This document shows positions 16,003-24,485 of a stretch of DNA of 43,097 nucleotides, piece by piece. Source of the DNA: Shewanella atlantica (GTDB lineage Bacteria > Pseudomonadota > Gammaproteobacteria > Enterobacterales > Shewanellaceae); the NCBI RefSeq assembly GCF_003966265.1, contig NZ_RXNV01000021.1, positions 1 to 43,097 of the forward strand. Reading direction: 5' to 3'. The position numbers were made by a program, and so were the translations under genes. Below the pieces are notes generated by a model. The model ran no database searches. It was given only the letters and a program-made list of their open reading frames with translations, and was not told the DNA's origin. The first letter of the stretch is position 1, and the number at the start of each line of letters is the position of its first letter.

Positions 16003-17022
16003 ATGACAAAATTTTATTTTGATGGGCAGGCAGTCGATGCCTTGCCCGATGAAACTGTATTAGATGCCTTGTTAAGAGAGGGGCATCCGGTTAACTACTC
16101 CTGTAAGAAAGGCAGGTGTAAAACCTGTTTAGTGCAACACACTGAAGGGGAGTTGATGGCGGGTGCCCAAAGAGGGCTCTCCTCTCGATTAAAAGAGAGT
16201 CATTATCTGTGCTCTTGTCAGTGTCGGCCGACAGAGGGGCTAAAACTAAAATCGTTATTGGCTCAAGATCTTTTTATTCCTGCAAAATTGTATTCCAAAC
16301 AGTACCTGTCTGACTCAGTTGTTAAATTGAAAATTGAGGCGGCGGAGAAAATTGAGCATAAGGCAGGCCAGCACATGAATTTACGTCGTTTCGATGGTCT
16401 GACGAGAAGTTACTCGGTCACCAATGGGGCTTATTCTGAGTTCATCGAATTGCATGTCAGAAGAAAATATAATGGCCAATTCAGTGACTGGTTGTTCAAC
16501 CATGCCAGTGTCGGTGAAAATTTACTGATCCAGGGGCCCTTGGGAGCTTGCTGTTATTCGACAGACTATAGCGATGATACCTTGATCTTAATTGGCAGCG
16601 GGACGGGTTTGGGAACGGTTTATGGTATAGCCAGAGATGCATTGATGAGCGGGCACAGGGGAGAGATTTATCTATACCATGGTGCTAAAAACTTCGATGA
16701 GCTTTATCAACACTCAACCTTGTTGAAAATGATGATGGAGTATCGAAACTTTACTTACCAGGCCTGTATTGAGAGTGGTAATGAGGGAGATGAACACCTT
16801 TCGGGTCGTGTGCTTCAGGGCAACCCGTTCGATGTGGCGATGAGCCGGCACCCGTTTGATGCAAGTCTGCCTTGCGATAGTCAGAATCGTTTTTACTTGT
16901 GCGGAGAGTCAAGCTTTGTCTCCAAGGGACAAAAAACGATATTCTTAAACGGTACACCATTGGATAGAGTGCACGTGCTATCTTTCGATTATAAAGATCT
17001 CAGGAGTCGAGCACGGGATTAA
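16003..17022 (+). CDS. 2Fe-2S ferredoxin-NAD(P)H flavin reductase
   Basis: A 339-aa electron-transfer protein with three domains in order. Residues 1-90 are a plant-type 2Fe-2S ferredoxin (CKKGRCKTC, the fourth Cys in the CSCQC region). Residues 95-190 are an FAD-binding barrel with RSYSVTN. Residues 195-330 are an NAD(P)-binding domain with IGSGTGLGT and a CGESSF motif near the end. The layout matches reductase components such as CDP-6-deoxy-glucoseen reductase, phenol hydroxylase reductase and methane monooxygenase reductase, which pass electrons from NAD(P)H to an oxygenase or other acceptor. No oxygenase gene is nearby, so the partner is unknown. Its TAA directly abuts the TAG of the convergent VOC gene. 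Confidence 0.85.
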   Translation: MTKFYFDGQAVDALPDETVLDALLREGHPVNYSCKKGRCKTCLVQHTEGELMAGAQRGLSSRLKESHYLCSCQCRPTEGLKLKSLLAQDLFIPAKLYSKQYLSDSVVKLKIEAAEKIEHKAGQHMNLRRFDGLTRSYSVTNGAYSEFIELHVRRKYNGQFSDWLFNHASVGENLLIQGPLGACCYSTDYSDDTLILIGSGTGLGTVYGIARDALMSGHRGEIYLYHGAKNFDELYQHSTLLKMMMEYRNFTYQACIESGNEGDEHLSGRVLQGNPFDVAMSRHPFDASLPCDSQNRFYLCGESSFVSKGQKTIFLNGTPLDRVHVLSFDYKDLRSRARD

Positions 17023-17430
17023 CTATACTGCCTCTTTATCATCGGCTACTGCCGACTTCAGGTAACTTATTGCCGCAATGATTGCGCCTTGGGGATCTTT
17101 TATCCAACAAAATCGGCCCACGTGAGGAATATCTTCGGGGCCATATAGCAGCTCACCTCCTAATGATTTAGCCTTGATAGCGACTCTGTCCACATCTTCT
17201 ACCGTGATGTAACCGGTCCAATGGCTGGTCTGCTTGGGGCAAGGGTTTGGAGTGATCCCACCGATGGCGACGCCTTGATTTTCTATTATGTGATAGGGAC
17301 CGTGTCCCAGGTGCATGGTTTTAAATTTCCAGCCAAAAACTTCTCCGTAGAAAGTGATGGAGTCTTCACAATGGTTTGAAGTTAACTCGTGCCAACTCAA
17401 TGCGCCAGGTGTCGTGAAAGGTGAGCCCAT
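17023..17430 (-). CDS. VOC family (glyoxalase-like) protein
   Basis: A 135-aa vicinal-oxygen-chelate protein, one beta-alpha-beta-beta-beta pair: ALSWHELTSNHCEDSITFYGEVFGWK at the first half (SWHEL; FYGEVFGW) and WTGYITVEDVDRV ... WIKDPQGAIIAAI in the second. It belongs to the predicted lactoylglutathione-lyase-related group, whose members bind divalent metal and do diverse chemistry; the reaction is not known. The start at 17430 has AAGGAG six bases upstream; an ATG eight codons earlier lacks a site. No intergenic space separates it from the convergent reductase gene, whose stop codon touches its own. Confidence 0.85.
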   Translation of the reverse strand: MGSPFTTPGALSWHELTSNHCEDSITFYGEVFGWKFKTMHLGHGPYHIIENQGVAIGGITPNPCPKQTSHWTGYITVEDVDRVAIKAKSLGGELLYGPEDIPHVGRFCWIKDPQGAIIAAISYLKSAVADDKEAV

Positions 17431-17576
17431 CTTTAGCTCCTTAATGAGCAACATATATGGATAAAGTGTAGTTCAGCTTTAAATTTTTAAAATATGTCTG
17501 AGTATATTGTTTTCAGCTAATAAAATTACTAATCTATGATAAGGTGATGTAACAGAAAGAGAAGTTACCGGTATCG

Positions 17577-17624
17577 GTCAGGTTTAGAATTAGGTTTCGA
17601 GTCAGGTTTAGAGTTAGTTTTGCC
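17577..17624. repeat. Two imperfect 24-bp direct repeats
   Basis: Both copies start GTCAGGTTTAGA and diverge toward the end (17577-17600 and 17601-17624). They lie in the gap before the GNAT gene. No coding or regulatory meaning is apparent. Confidence 0.5.
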
Positions 17625-17665
17625 CCTGGTCAAGGTATTGTGGGGCGCCGTTTCAAGGAATGAAA

Positions 17666-18061
17666 ATGCAGATAAGAATAGCGATAGATGAAGATCTTGA
17701 ATCTTTAGCACTCATGTTCAATGAATATAGAAAAAGTTTAGGAATGAAGTCAGATCTTCAGGGTGGAAGGGAGTTCATCGAGTCCAGATTACTCGAAAAT
17801 GACTCGGTTATTTTTATCGCTATACGTGCCGGTGAGCCGGTTGGATTTATTCAGTTATACCCGTCATTTTCATCCAGCTTATTAAAACCTTTGTGGTATT
17901 TCGATGACCTTTACGTGGCCGAGCCATGTCGTGGCCAAGGGATTGCGAGAGACTTGGTCGCTAAAGCCAAAGAGCTTGCCGATGAAACTCAGGTCCTCGC
18001 CGTTCGTCGGGAAAAGTTGGAAGGGGATGGGTTCATTCCTATCGAATCATTCTCCATTTAA
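17666..18061 (+). CDS. GNAT acetyltransferase, internally shortened
   Basis: A 131-aa member of the GNAT family, which transfers acetyl from acetyl-CoA to amines. The N-terminal strand-helix (IRIAIDEDLESLALMFNEYR), the central WYFDDLYVAEPCRGQGIARDL block with acetyl-CoA loop RGQGIA, and a final GFIPIESF strand are recognisable. Between them, the usual motif B segment (a T/N...A..LYE..GF helix) is collapsed to VRREKLEGDGF, about ten residues short. This could be a natural short variant or a gene damaged by deletion. The ATG at 17666 is preferred: AAGGA lies six bases upstream, whereas the ATG at 17660 would directly follow it. Substrate unknown. Confidence 0.7.
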   Translation: MQIRIAIDEDLESLALMFNEYRKSLGMKSDLQGGREFIESRLLENDSVIFIAIRAGEPVGFIQLYPSFSSSLLKPLWYFDDLYVAEPCRGQGIARDLVAKAKELADETQVLAVRREKLEGDGFIPIESFSI

Positions 18062-18148
18062 GCTCACAATAATATGGGATTAACACTTGATTAATGCCGA
18101 ATACTCTATGGTATTATTGCGTGTTTAGTTAATTTTGGAGCTAGTAGG

Positions 18149-18856
18149 TTGAATAAGAGCGTTATTACAAACCTGATCGCAGCCGCTTTGGTTATGACAG
18201 GGTATTTCTTTGCATCCCAAATTTTAATCAGTATTGGATTATTTGCACTCTCCGGAGCTGTCACGAACTGGCTCGCCGTTCATATGTTGTTTGAGAAAGT
18301 ACCGGGCCTTTATGGTTCAGGGGTCGTCCCGTCTCGTTTCGAAGAGTTCAAGGACGGGATCTCTCATTTAATGATGAAACAATTTTTCACCGACGAGAAT
18401 ATCGATCGATTTTTGTCGGAACAAGGTGGCGCTGAATCCCATATCAATTTACAACCTGTGATTGAGCAGGTCGATTTGACGCCGGCATTCGATGCATTAG
18501 TCACAACCGTCGAGCAGTCTTCATTGGGTGGCATGCTGGCCATGTTTGGCGGAAGTGAAGCCATAACCCCCTTGAAAGAGCCATTTATCGAGAAGATGAA
18601 AGGCTCTTTGGTTGAGCTATCCCAAAGTGAAGAGTTTTATACTCTGCTTAAGAGTGAGTTAGAGCAACCCGATGTGCTCAATGATATGCGCACAAAAATC
18701 AATGAAATTGTCACTCAGAGACTCAACGAGCTGACACCGCAACTAGTCAAAGAGATCATTCAAGAGATGATAAAAGAGCATCTCGGTTGGCTGGTTGTTT
18801 GGGGTGGCGTTTTTGGTGGGGTTATCGGCTTTATCGCAGCAATGATAAAGATTTGA
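18149..18856 (+). CDS. DUF445 family membrane protein
   Basis: A 235-aa protein with two N-terminal hydrophobic segments (residues 5-40), the DUF445 signature TNWLAVHMLFEKVPGLYGSG, a long hydrophilic helical middle and a C-terminal membrane segment (about residues 212-233). DUF445 proteins are widespread in bacteria and without assigned function. Translation begins at a TTG, with GGAG eight bases upstream; no in-frame ATG lies close enough to give the conserved N terminus. It ends just before a UUCG-loop terminator at 18883, and is transcribed in the same direction as the following VOC gene but apparently separately. Confidence 0.85.
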   Translation: MNKSVITNLIAAALVMTGYFFASQILISIGLFALSGAVTNWLAVHMLFEKVPGLYGSGVVPSRFEEFKDGISHLMMKQFFTDENIDRFLSEQGGAESHINLQPVIEQVDLTPAFDALVTTVEQSSLGGMLAMFGGSEAITPLKEPFIEKMKGSLVELSQSEEFYTLLKSELEQPDVLNDMRTKINEIVTQRLNELTPQLVKEIIQEMIKEHLGWLVVWGGVFGGVIGFIAAMIKI

Positions 18857-18882
18857 TATTCACCTATTTGTTATCGTTAAAA

Positions 18883-18903
18883 GGGAGCTTCGGCTCCCTT
18901 TTT
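18883..18903 (+). terminator. Intrinsic terminator with UUCG tetraloop
   Basis: GGGAGC, TTCG loop, GCTCCC, then TTTTT, preceded by AAAA. It ends the DUF445 transcript. Confidence 0.9.
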
Positions 18904-18954
18904 GTTATCCGTGAAGCTATGATATAAGAGAGTATGGAAGGAGAGGGAGTAGAC

Positions 18955-19305
18955 ATGGATCAGCATAACAAAATCAACTATTTGGAAATTCCGGTAAAAG
19001 ATCTGGCTCAAACTAAACATTTTTTCAATCAGGCATTTGGCTGGGACTTTACCGACTATGGGCCGGAATACAGTTGTTTTAATCATGCAGGTATAACGGG
19101 GGGATTTTACCTGTCGTCTCACTCTTTCGAACTAAGTACAGGTTCGGTACTGATCGTTATCTATTCTGATGATCTGCTTGAGTCAATTTCCGGTGTCGAA
19201 GGCGCGGGCGGCACTGTCAGCAAGCCGGTCTTCTCTTTTCCCGGTGGAAAAAGATTTCATTTTAAAGACCCCAATGGTAATGAGTTTGGGGTTTGGTCCC
19301 AGTAG
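18955..19305 (+). CDS. Small VOC family protein
   Basis: A 116-aa glyoxalase/bleomycin-resistance-fold protein. First module: NYLEIPVKDLAQTKHFFNQAFGW; second module: VLIVIYSDDLLESI and the end FHFKDPNGNEFGVWSQ, a common VOC signature. The predicted metal ligands would be acidic residues or His in these strands, but not all are obvious, and the enzymatic role is unknown. The start is placed at 18955 (MDQHNK) because GGAGAGGGAG lies just upstream; seven extra codons are open before it. It is followed 44 bp later by the CHMI-like gene on the same strand, so the two could be coexpressed. Confidence 0.82.
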   Translation: MDQHNKINYLEIPVKDLAQTKHFFNQAFGWDFTDYGPEYSCFNHAGITGGFYLSSHSFELSTGSVLIVIYSDDLLESISGVEGAGGTVSKPVFSFPGGKRFHFKDPNGNEFGVWSQ

Positions 19306-19349
19306 TTAATATGAGTGGATTAATCAAAGTCGTTTAATTGGAGTAGTTT

Positions 19350-19703
19350 ATGCCTCATTGCATTATTGAATATTCGGCGCCATTAGCGCACGAGATTGAC
19401 ATTAAGCAATTTGTTCAACTTGTTCATCATGGTGCGATTAACTCAGGCTTGTTCGAACGCTCGGCGATAAAGACCAGGGCGATTAAGTGTGATGAATATC
19501 AGGTGGGCGATAACCATTTAGGTAGTTTCATTCATATCACAATGAAAATACTGCCCGGACGAACCGATGAGCAGAAGCAACATCTGCTGTCAGCTGTTTA
19601 TGAGTCGATTTCCGCCGAAACTGTCTCAGTGTATAGCCTGACTCTTGAAGTGATAGATATTAATGCTAATGCTTATGTCAAACACTTAGCTAGTGGTCAC
19701 TGA
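19350..19703 (+). CDS. 5-carboxymethyl-2-hydroxymuconate isomerase family protein
   Basis: A 117-aa tautomerase-superfamily protein. It begins MPHCIIEYS, so removal of Met would expose Pro1, the general base of 5-carboxymethyl-2-hydroxymuconate isomerase (HpaF). The rest, including the RAIKCDEYQVGD and FIHITMKILPGR strands, follows that family, and the length fits. The known enzyme acts in homoprotocatechuate breakdown, but none of the other hpa genes is in this window. The chromosomal copy here may therefore have another tautomerase role. A GGAG is present 10 bases upstream of the ATG. It converges with asnB across a strong terminator. Confidence 0.83.
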   Translation: MPHCIIEYSAPLAHEIDIKQFVQLVHHGAINSGLFERSAIKTRAIKCDEYQVGDNHLGSFIHITMKILPGRTDEQKQHLLSAVYESISAETVSVYSLTLEVIDINANAYVKHLASGH

Positions 19704-19743
19704 GTTTATCGACTGACTGAGTACGACTAACTGGAGGGCTGAT

Positions 19744-19777
19744 AAAAAAGCGGTGGTAATTTTCATTACCACCGCTT
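19744..19777 (-). terminator. Intrinsic terminator of asnB
   Basis: A 13-bp perfect stem (AAGCGGTGGTAAT with ATTACCACCGCTT, 4-base loop) is followed on the minus strand by a run of T. It lies directly after asnB and may also act on the convergent CHMI-like gene. Confidence 0.92.
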
Positions 19778-19796
19778 CAATCAACGCGTTTATTGA

Positions 19797-21458
19797 TTAA
19801 TAGGCTTGTTCATGAACCGAGCGCACCGCACGGCCAGATGGGTCTATGATACCTTGCAGGCTTTCATCCCAAGCTAAGGCTTCAGGGGTCGAGCAAGCTA
19901 CCGATTTGCCACCCGGTACTGTTTCTGCGGCTGTAGGCAATGGGAAGAGCTCCTCAAAAAAGCTGCGATAGAAATAGGCTTCCTTAGTTTCTGGTGTGTT
20001 GTAAGGGAACCTGAATTTTGCGTTCGCTAATTTAAGATCGTCAACTTTCTCTTCGGCCAGATCTTTGAGTCCGTCAATCCATGAGTAGCCAACCCCATCG
20101 CTGAACTGCTCCTTCTGGCGCCATGCAACCTCTTGAGGCAGTTTGTGTTCGAAGGCTTGACGAAGAATATGCTTCTCTATGCGGCCATCTTTAGACATCT
20201 TAGCTTCCGGGTTGATGCGCATCGCTACATCCATGAACTCCTTGTCGAGGAAAGGTACCCGAGCTTCCAGTCCCCAGGCTGCCATTGCCTTGTTGGCACG
20301 CAGGCAATCAAACAGGTGCAGTTTATCAAGTTTACGAACTAACTCTTCGTGGAAGGCCTGCGCGTTTGGTGCCTTATGGAAGTAGAGGTAACCGCCAAAT
20401 AACTCATCGGCTCCTTCACCGGATAGCACCATCTTTATGCCCATAGCTTTAATTTTCCTTGCCATCAGGTACATAGGTGTAGCAGCACGAATGGTGGTCA
20501 CATCATAAGTTTCCAGATGATAAATCACATCTTTGATCGCATCGATACCATCCTGGAAGGTAAAGGTGATCTCATGGTGAATAGTTCCAATCGCATCGGC
20601 CACTTTTTTGGCGGCAATCAAGTCTGGTGCGCCTTCGAGTCCGACGGCAAAAGAGTGAAGTTGCGGCCACCATGCACTGCTCTCGCCATCATCTTCGATA
20701 CGACGCTTAGCGAAGGTCTGAGTGATTGCAGAGATAACCGAAGAGTCGAGACCTCCGGAGAGCAAGACACCATAAGGGACATCGGACATCAACTGACGTT
20801 TAACCGAGGCTTCAAGTGCGTCTCTCAGCTCTTCAACGCTGGCAGGGTTATCTTTTACCGCATCAAACTCTCGCCAGTCACGCTGATAATAATGAACATA
20901 GCCCTCGCTGCTGGTCATATAGTGACCGGGCTTAAACTCTTCTACTGTTTTACAAACAGGCATTAAGGCTTTCATTTCCGAAGCAATATAAAAGTTACCC
21001 TCAGCATCCAGGCCTGTGTATAGCGGAATTATCCCCATATGGTCGCGGCCGATCAGATAGAGGTCTTTCGTCTTATCATATAAAACAAAGGCGAATATGC
21101 CGTTAAGTTTGTCCAGGAAGTCAGGTCCATACTCTTGATAAAGCGATAGGATCACTTCACAGTCGGAGTTGGTTTGATAGCTGTATTTATCGCCTAATTC
21201 GGCCTTGAGTTCTTTGTGGTTATAGATCTCACCGTTGACGGCAAGAATGATGCTTTCGTCTTGACTGATAAGCGGTTGCGCACCGTGCTCAATATCGACA
21301 ATCGCGAGACGTTCGTGAGCGAGAATAGCCTTATCACAGCTGTAGATCCCAGACCAATCAGGGCCGCGATGACGAAGTAGTTTAGACATCTCCAGTGCGA
21401 CCTGACGTAAAGATGTCGCATCAGACTTAATATCTAAAATGGCAAATATTGAACACAT
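19797..21458 (-). CDS. asnB: Asparagine synthetase B (glutamine-hydrolysing)
   Basis: Converts aspartate, glutamine and ATP to asparagine, glutamate, AMP and PPi in the cytoplasm. The protein is 553 aa, the same length as E. coli AsnB within a residue. The N-terminal glutaminase domain starts MCSIFAI, giving Cys1 as nucleophile after Met removal; RGPDWSG, NGEIYNH and the NSDCEV motif line its pocket. The synthetase domain carries the pyrophosphate loop LLSGGLDSSV near residue 230 and the later SGEGADELFGGY motif. GGAG lies seven bases before the ATG. The gene is monocistronic by appearance, with a terminator at 19744 and a 480-bp upstream gap containing an 18-bp palindrome. Confidence 0.96.
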   Translation of the reverse strand: MCSIFAILDIKSDATSLRQVALEMSKLLRHRGPDWSGIYSCDKAILAHERLAIVDIEHGAQPLISQDESIILAVNGEIYNHKELKAELGDKYSYQTNSDCEVILSLYQEYGPDFLDKLNGIFAFVLYDKTKDLYLIGRDHMGIIPLYTGLDAEGNFYIASEMKALMPVCKTVEEFKPGHYMTSSEGYVHYYQRDWREFDAVKDNPASVEELRDALEASVKRQLMSDVPYGVLLSGGLDSSVISAITQTFAKRRIEDDGESSAWWPQLHSFAVGLEGAPDLIAAKKVADAIGTIHHEITFTFQDGIDAIKDVIYHLETYDVTTIRAATPMYLMARKIKAMGIKMVLSGEGADELFGGYLYFHKAPNAQAFHEELVRKLDKLHLFDCLRANKAMAAWGLEARVPFLDKEFMDVAMRINPEAKMSKDGRIEKHILRQAFEHKLPQEVAWRQKEQFSDGVGYSWIDGLKDLAEEKVDDLKLANAKFRFPYNTPETKEAYFYRSFFEELFPLPTAAETVPGGKSVACSTPEALAWDESLQGIIDPSGRAVRSVHEQAY

Positions 21459-21887
21459 AGGCTATCTCCAGCAAAACGGTGTAAATCTCAATTGAGTGTT
21501 ACTGTGCCAGCAATTTTTCCTTTTGCCAAATGTGATATTAATAAATCATCGGTTAAAATGGGTTTTTCAGCTTGTTTAATTTGGTTTTTTGCGTACAAAA
21601 ATATTGAATAATTAAAAATTCTTGTGATTTATTGGTTAATCCTTATTTTGTGGTGGTTGAGAGGCTCATAATTTAATTATTAACAATGAAAATATTATTG
21701 TTTAAACAATAACGAAAAACAGCTATTTAGCGCGATTTATATACCAAGCAGCCTAAAAGTTGAACTAACAGTGAGGAATTTGGGGAATAGTGATTTTTAA
21801 TGTAAAAGCTGCCGAGCTTTGTTAGATCTCTATAGAGCTGGGATAGTCTTACTGGCAATTGATGTTAAAATGATGGGTTCTCGGGGA
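21459..21887. other. Intergenic region upstream of asnB
   Basis: AT-rich gap of more than 400 bp between the M28 peptidase terminator and the asnB start. It should hold the asnB promoter on the minus strand, which I could not pinpoint. The only structured element I see is the palindrome at 21695-21712. Confidence 0.5.
21695..21712. promoter_or_regulatory. 18-bp perfect palindrome upstream of asnB
   Basis: TTATTGTTTAAACAATAA reads the same on both strands. It lies about 237 bp upstream of the asnB start codon. Its core TTGTTT...AAACAA is shared with the inverted repeat upstream of ablA. It may be a regulator binding site, but its AT-richness leaves chance open. Confidence 0.35.
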
Positions 21888-21914
21888 TAAAAAAGGCAGC
21901 TCTATTGAGCCGCC
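21888..21914 (-). terminator. Intrinsic terminator of the M28 peptidase gene
   Basis: On the minus strand GGCGGCTC pairs with GAGCTGCC (one G-U pair, AATA loop) and is followed by about seven T residues. Located 25 bp after the peptidase stop. Confidence 0.88.
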
Positions 21915-21938
21915 CAATTTTTAGGAGCAGATTGACTA

Positions 21939-23648
21939 TTAATCTTCTAGTTTAGCTGTCGCTTGGCTCTCATCAGACTTTGCCCCTCGCAGTGAGTGAA
22001 ACTCGGTTCCCTGATAATAGCCTGGCCAATCTGAGTTGTTGGCGAGCGAGTCGGCCGCATGGTAATAGACGGCGATATCTTCGAGGGCGCCGCTAAGGTC
22101 CCAGTCATCGCGGTATTCATCACAGGTATTGTGATAACAACCTTTCATTATCTGTTTCATTCTGGCTTTATATTGGCTGGTGGACTCGTCGACAGGCTGG
22201 CTGCCTCCACCTGCAAATACCGCGGGTACTCCTTTCTGAGCGAAGCTGAAGTGATCTGAGCGGAAAAATCCACCGGATTCAGGACGTCTCTCTGGAGTGG
22301 CCACTCTGTTTTGAGGCTCAAGCGCAGCAATAAGATACTGTTCTAACTCTGACTTTCCTTTGCCTATAATGGTGTAATCACTGGTTCTGCCGTAGATGTT
22401 CGTGCTATCGAGATTAAATACGGCCACCGACTTGTCGATGGGGTAGATGGGGTTAGCCGCATAATATCGAGAGCCGAGTAAGCCTTGTTCCTCACCCGTA
22501 GTTGCAATGAAAGTGAGCGAGCGCTTCGATGGATTACCAACTTCTGCCTGATGTGCAAACTGGCGAGCGATAGCTAAAATACCAGCAGTGCCAGAGGCAT
22601 TATCGAGCGCGCCATTATAGATTTTATCCTCGTCCTTACTTTCATCGACGCCTATGTGGTCCCAGTGAGCGGTAAACAAGATATGTTCGTCAGTAGCCTT
22701 AGCGCCCGGTAGGGTAGCCACCACGTTGTAGCTGTTGGCATATTCAGCTTTATTGGCAAACTGAATGTCGGCGTTCTGCTTTAACGGCAGGTTTACCGGG
22801 CTGTTTGCGGCGCGGTCACTGAGGTTCTTCAACGATATTCCGGACTTGTCGAACAGCTGAGTTGCCGCATCAAGGGTTATCCAACCTTCAACCTGAACCC
22901 GTTCAGCTTGTTTCTGCTTACTGTGCACCAGATCTTGCTGCGCGCCGGTCCAGCTGCTTTCTACCACCGACCAGGGGTAGGATGCCGGAGCCGTATCATG
23001 AATGATGATGGCACCCAGGGCGCCTTGTCTGCTGGCCTCCAGATACTTGTAGTCCCATCTACCGTAATAGGTCATCGCCTTGCCGTTAAACAGGCCAGAA
23101 TCTGGTCTGGCAAAACCAGGATCGTTTACTAACATAACGGCTATCTTGCCCGTCATGTCGATGTCTTGATAATCATTCCAGTCATACTCTGGGGCGGTGA
23201 TGCCATAACCGACAAATACCAGTGGGGCATCCTTAATATCGACGCCACCATTATCATGACGGCTTCCCAGAACTACATCTTCACGGAATTTTAATGCCAA
23301 GCCGGCGAGGTTAACCTCTTGCTCTTCCGATGCAGTGTAACTGACCATAGGCACGGCTTGCAGATAGTCACCATTATTGGCTCCTGTTAATCCCATCGTC
23401 TTAAAGGCTTGAGTTAGGTAATCCAGTGTCAGCTTTTCGCCACGGGTAGTAGGCGCACGGCCTTCAAATTCATCGGAGGAGAGGGTTTTAATATCTTCAC
23501 GAAATAGGGCTTCATCGAAGCTGATCTGAGCTATCTTTGCCGAATCACCTTGTGGTTCGATGTCTGACTTTAGTGTTTGGGATTGTGATGGGTGTTGGCT
23601 ACATGCACTGAGCAGTGCAAGCAGCGATAGCGGAAGCAGTAATCGCAT
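21939..23648 (-). CDS. M28 family zinc peptidase, lipoprotein
   Basis: A 569-aa lipoprotein metallopeptidase, probably an aminopeptidase acting outside the cytoplasm. The lipobox LLSAC places the lipidated Cys at residue 16. A PA-type inserted domain occupies roughly residues 120-270. The M28 zinc-binding blocks follow: FTAHWDHIG, NGALDNASGTAG, and the ATTGEEQGLLGS motif with the catalytic Glu pair, then SDHFSF near the C terminus with the last His ligand. Relatives release N-terminal residues from peptides for nutrition. AGGA precedes the ATG. The upstream leader carries a TTATTATT-type trinucleotide tract. Gene appears monocistronic with its own terminator. Confidence 0.9.
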   Translation of the reverse strand: MRLLLPLSLLALLSACSQHPSQSQTLKSDIEPQGDSAKIAQISFDEALFREDIKTLSSDEFEGRAPTTRGEKLTLDYLTQAFKTMGLTGANNGDYLQAVPMVSYTASEEQEVNLAGLALKFREDVVLGSRHDNGGVDIKDAPLVFVGYGITAPEYDWNDYQDIDMTGKIAVMLVNDPGFARPDSGLFNGKAMTYYGRWDYKYLEASRQGALGAIIIHDTAPASYPWSVVESSWTGAQQDLVHSKQKQAERVQVEGWITLDAATQLFDKSGISLKNLSDRAANSPVNLPLKQNADIQFANKAEYANSYNVVATLPGAKATDEHILFTAHWDHIGVDESKDEDKIYNGALDNASGTAGILAIARQFAHQAEVGNPSKRSLTFIATTGEEQGLLGSRYYAANPIYPIDKSVAVFNLDSTNIYGRTSDYTIIGKGKSELEQYLIAALEPQNRVATPERRPESGGFFRSDHFSFAQKGVPAVFAGGGSQPVDESTSQYKARMKQIMKGCYHNTCDEYRDDWDLSGALEDIAVYYHAADSLANNSDWPGYYQGTEFHSLRGAKSDESQATAKLED

Positions 23649-23741
23649 TATTGGTCCTGTTATTATTGTTATTATTATTCATTGTGACGCAGAGTGATGC
23701 GGAACGATTTATTAACATTGTCGGCGACATCATGAATGAAA

Positions 23742-23767
23742 ATAGCCCGCTTTGACAAGAGGGCTAT
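23742..23767 (-). terminator. Weak intrinsic terminator
   Basis: On the minus strand ATAGCCC pairs with GGGCTAT over a 12-base loop, followed by TTTTC. It lies downstream of the small membrane protein ORF at 23902. The region 23649-23901 otherwise shows nothing. Confidence 0.45.
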
Positions 23768-23901
23768 GGGAGAAAAAGTGTTACCTTGTGTTGCATCAAG
23801 GTTAGAGGTCTAGCAAGAGAGCAAGAGAAGGCAGAAGAGTGCTGGCCATCTCATCTCCTCTCTATGCTCGCTATGAAGTGTGTAATTTGATTCAGGTACT
23901 T

Positions 23902-24093
23902 TTATTGAGGATGAACAAGCGATTTCAAGCCGCCTTTAAGGGGGAGCAATACTAGCCCTATGCAAGCAACCAAGGTACCGCAAACCAACGAAAGTAAGTT
24001 CATCGTTCCGTGAGCGGTATATCTGACGCAAAAAAATGCGATTATCGAGCATAGAGCCCACAACAATCCAAACACAGATGTAGAATTTCCCAC
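23902..24093 (-). CDS. Hypothetical small membrane protein
   Basis: A 63-aa reading frame with two hydrophobic segments (about residues 5-24 and 31-52) separated by a short polar loop, ending in a basic tail with PLKGGLK. I recognise no family. The start is taken at the GTG at 24093, with AGAGG five bases upstream; the frame is also open from a GTG two codons earlier. No ATG start exists, and the short length means it could be spurious. Support comes from the membrane-protein composition, the ribosome site and a terminator-like hairpin downstream at 23742. If real, it stands alone. Confidence 0.42.
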   Translation of the reverse strand: MGNSTSVFGLLWALCSIIAFFCVRYTAHGTMNLLSLVCGTLVACIGLVLLPLKGGLKSLVHPQ

Positions 24094-24099
24094 AAACAC

Positions 24100-24431
24100 C
24101 TCTTTTGATAAGCGATGTAAAAATGTTACAGATGTATCTTTAACCAGACATCAATAAGAGTCTTAGTAATGCTGGTTATTGCTACCCGGGTTCAGTTGGT
24201 TGTTATGCAGTAAAATGCCGTCGCCTATGCTTCAAATGAAAAAAGTGCAAATAATATTATTCATTAATAGATCTCGTTTGAATTGGGAAATCAGTGCTCT
24301 GTTTAACCAGAATGCTTTATAAAATGCCAATTTAGGCGTGATTACAATGGCTTTTATCTGAGATTTACCTAAACAGGCATAGTTTAACTAGGCTAAATGG
24401 CGAAACCGAGGCGAGTGGCTTGAATGGTATA
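24100..24431. other. Intergenic stretch without recognisable features
   Basis: About 330 bp of AT-rich sequence between the small membrane ORF and the terminator of the serine hydrolase gene. No gene, RNA or repeat is apparent to me. Confidence 0.5.
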
Positions 24432-24458
24432 AAGCCCAAACTCGGCGAGCTTGGGCTT
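24432..24458 (-). terminator. Likely terminator of the serine hydrolase gene
   Basis: AAGCCCAA pairs with TTGGGCTT around an 11-base segment that can itself extend the stem. The minus-strand tail is TTTATA, so the U-run is short. Confidence 0.6.
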
Positions 24459-24485
24459 AGGCGAGGCTTTAATCTACCAGCCTGG

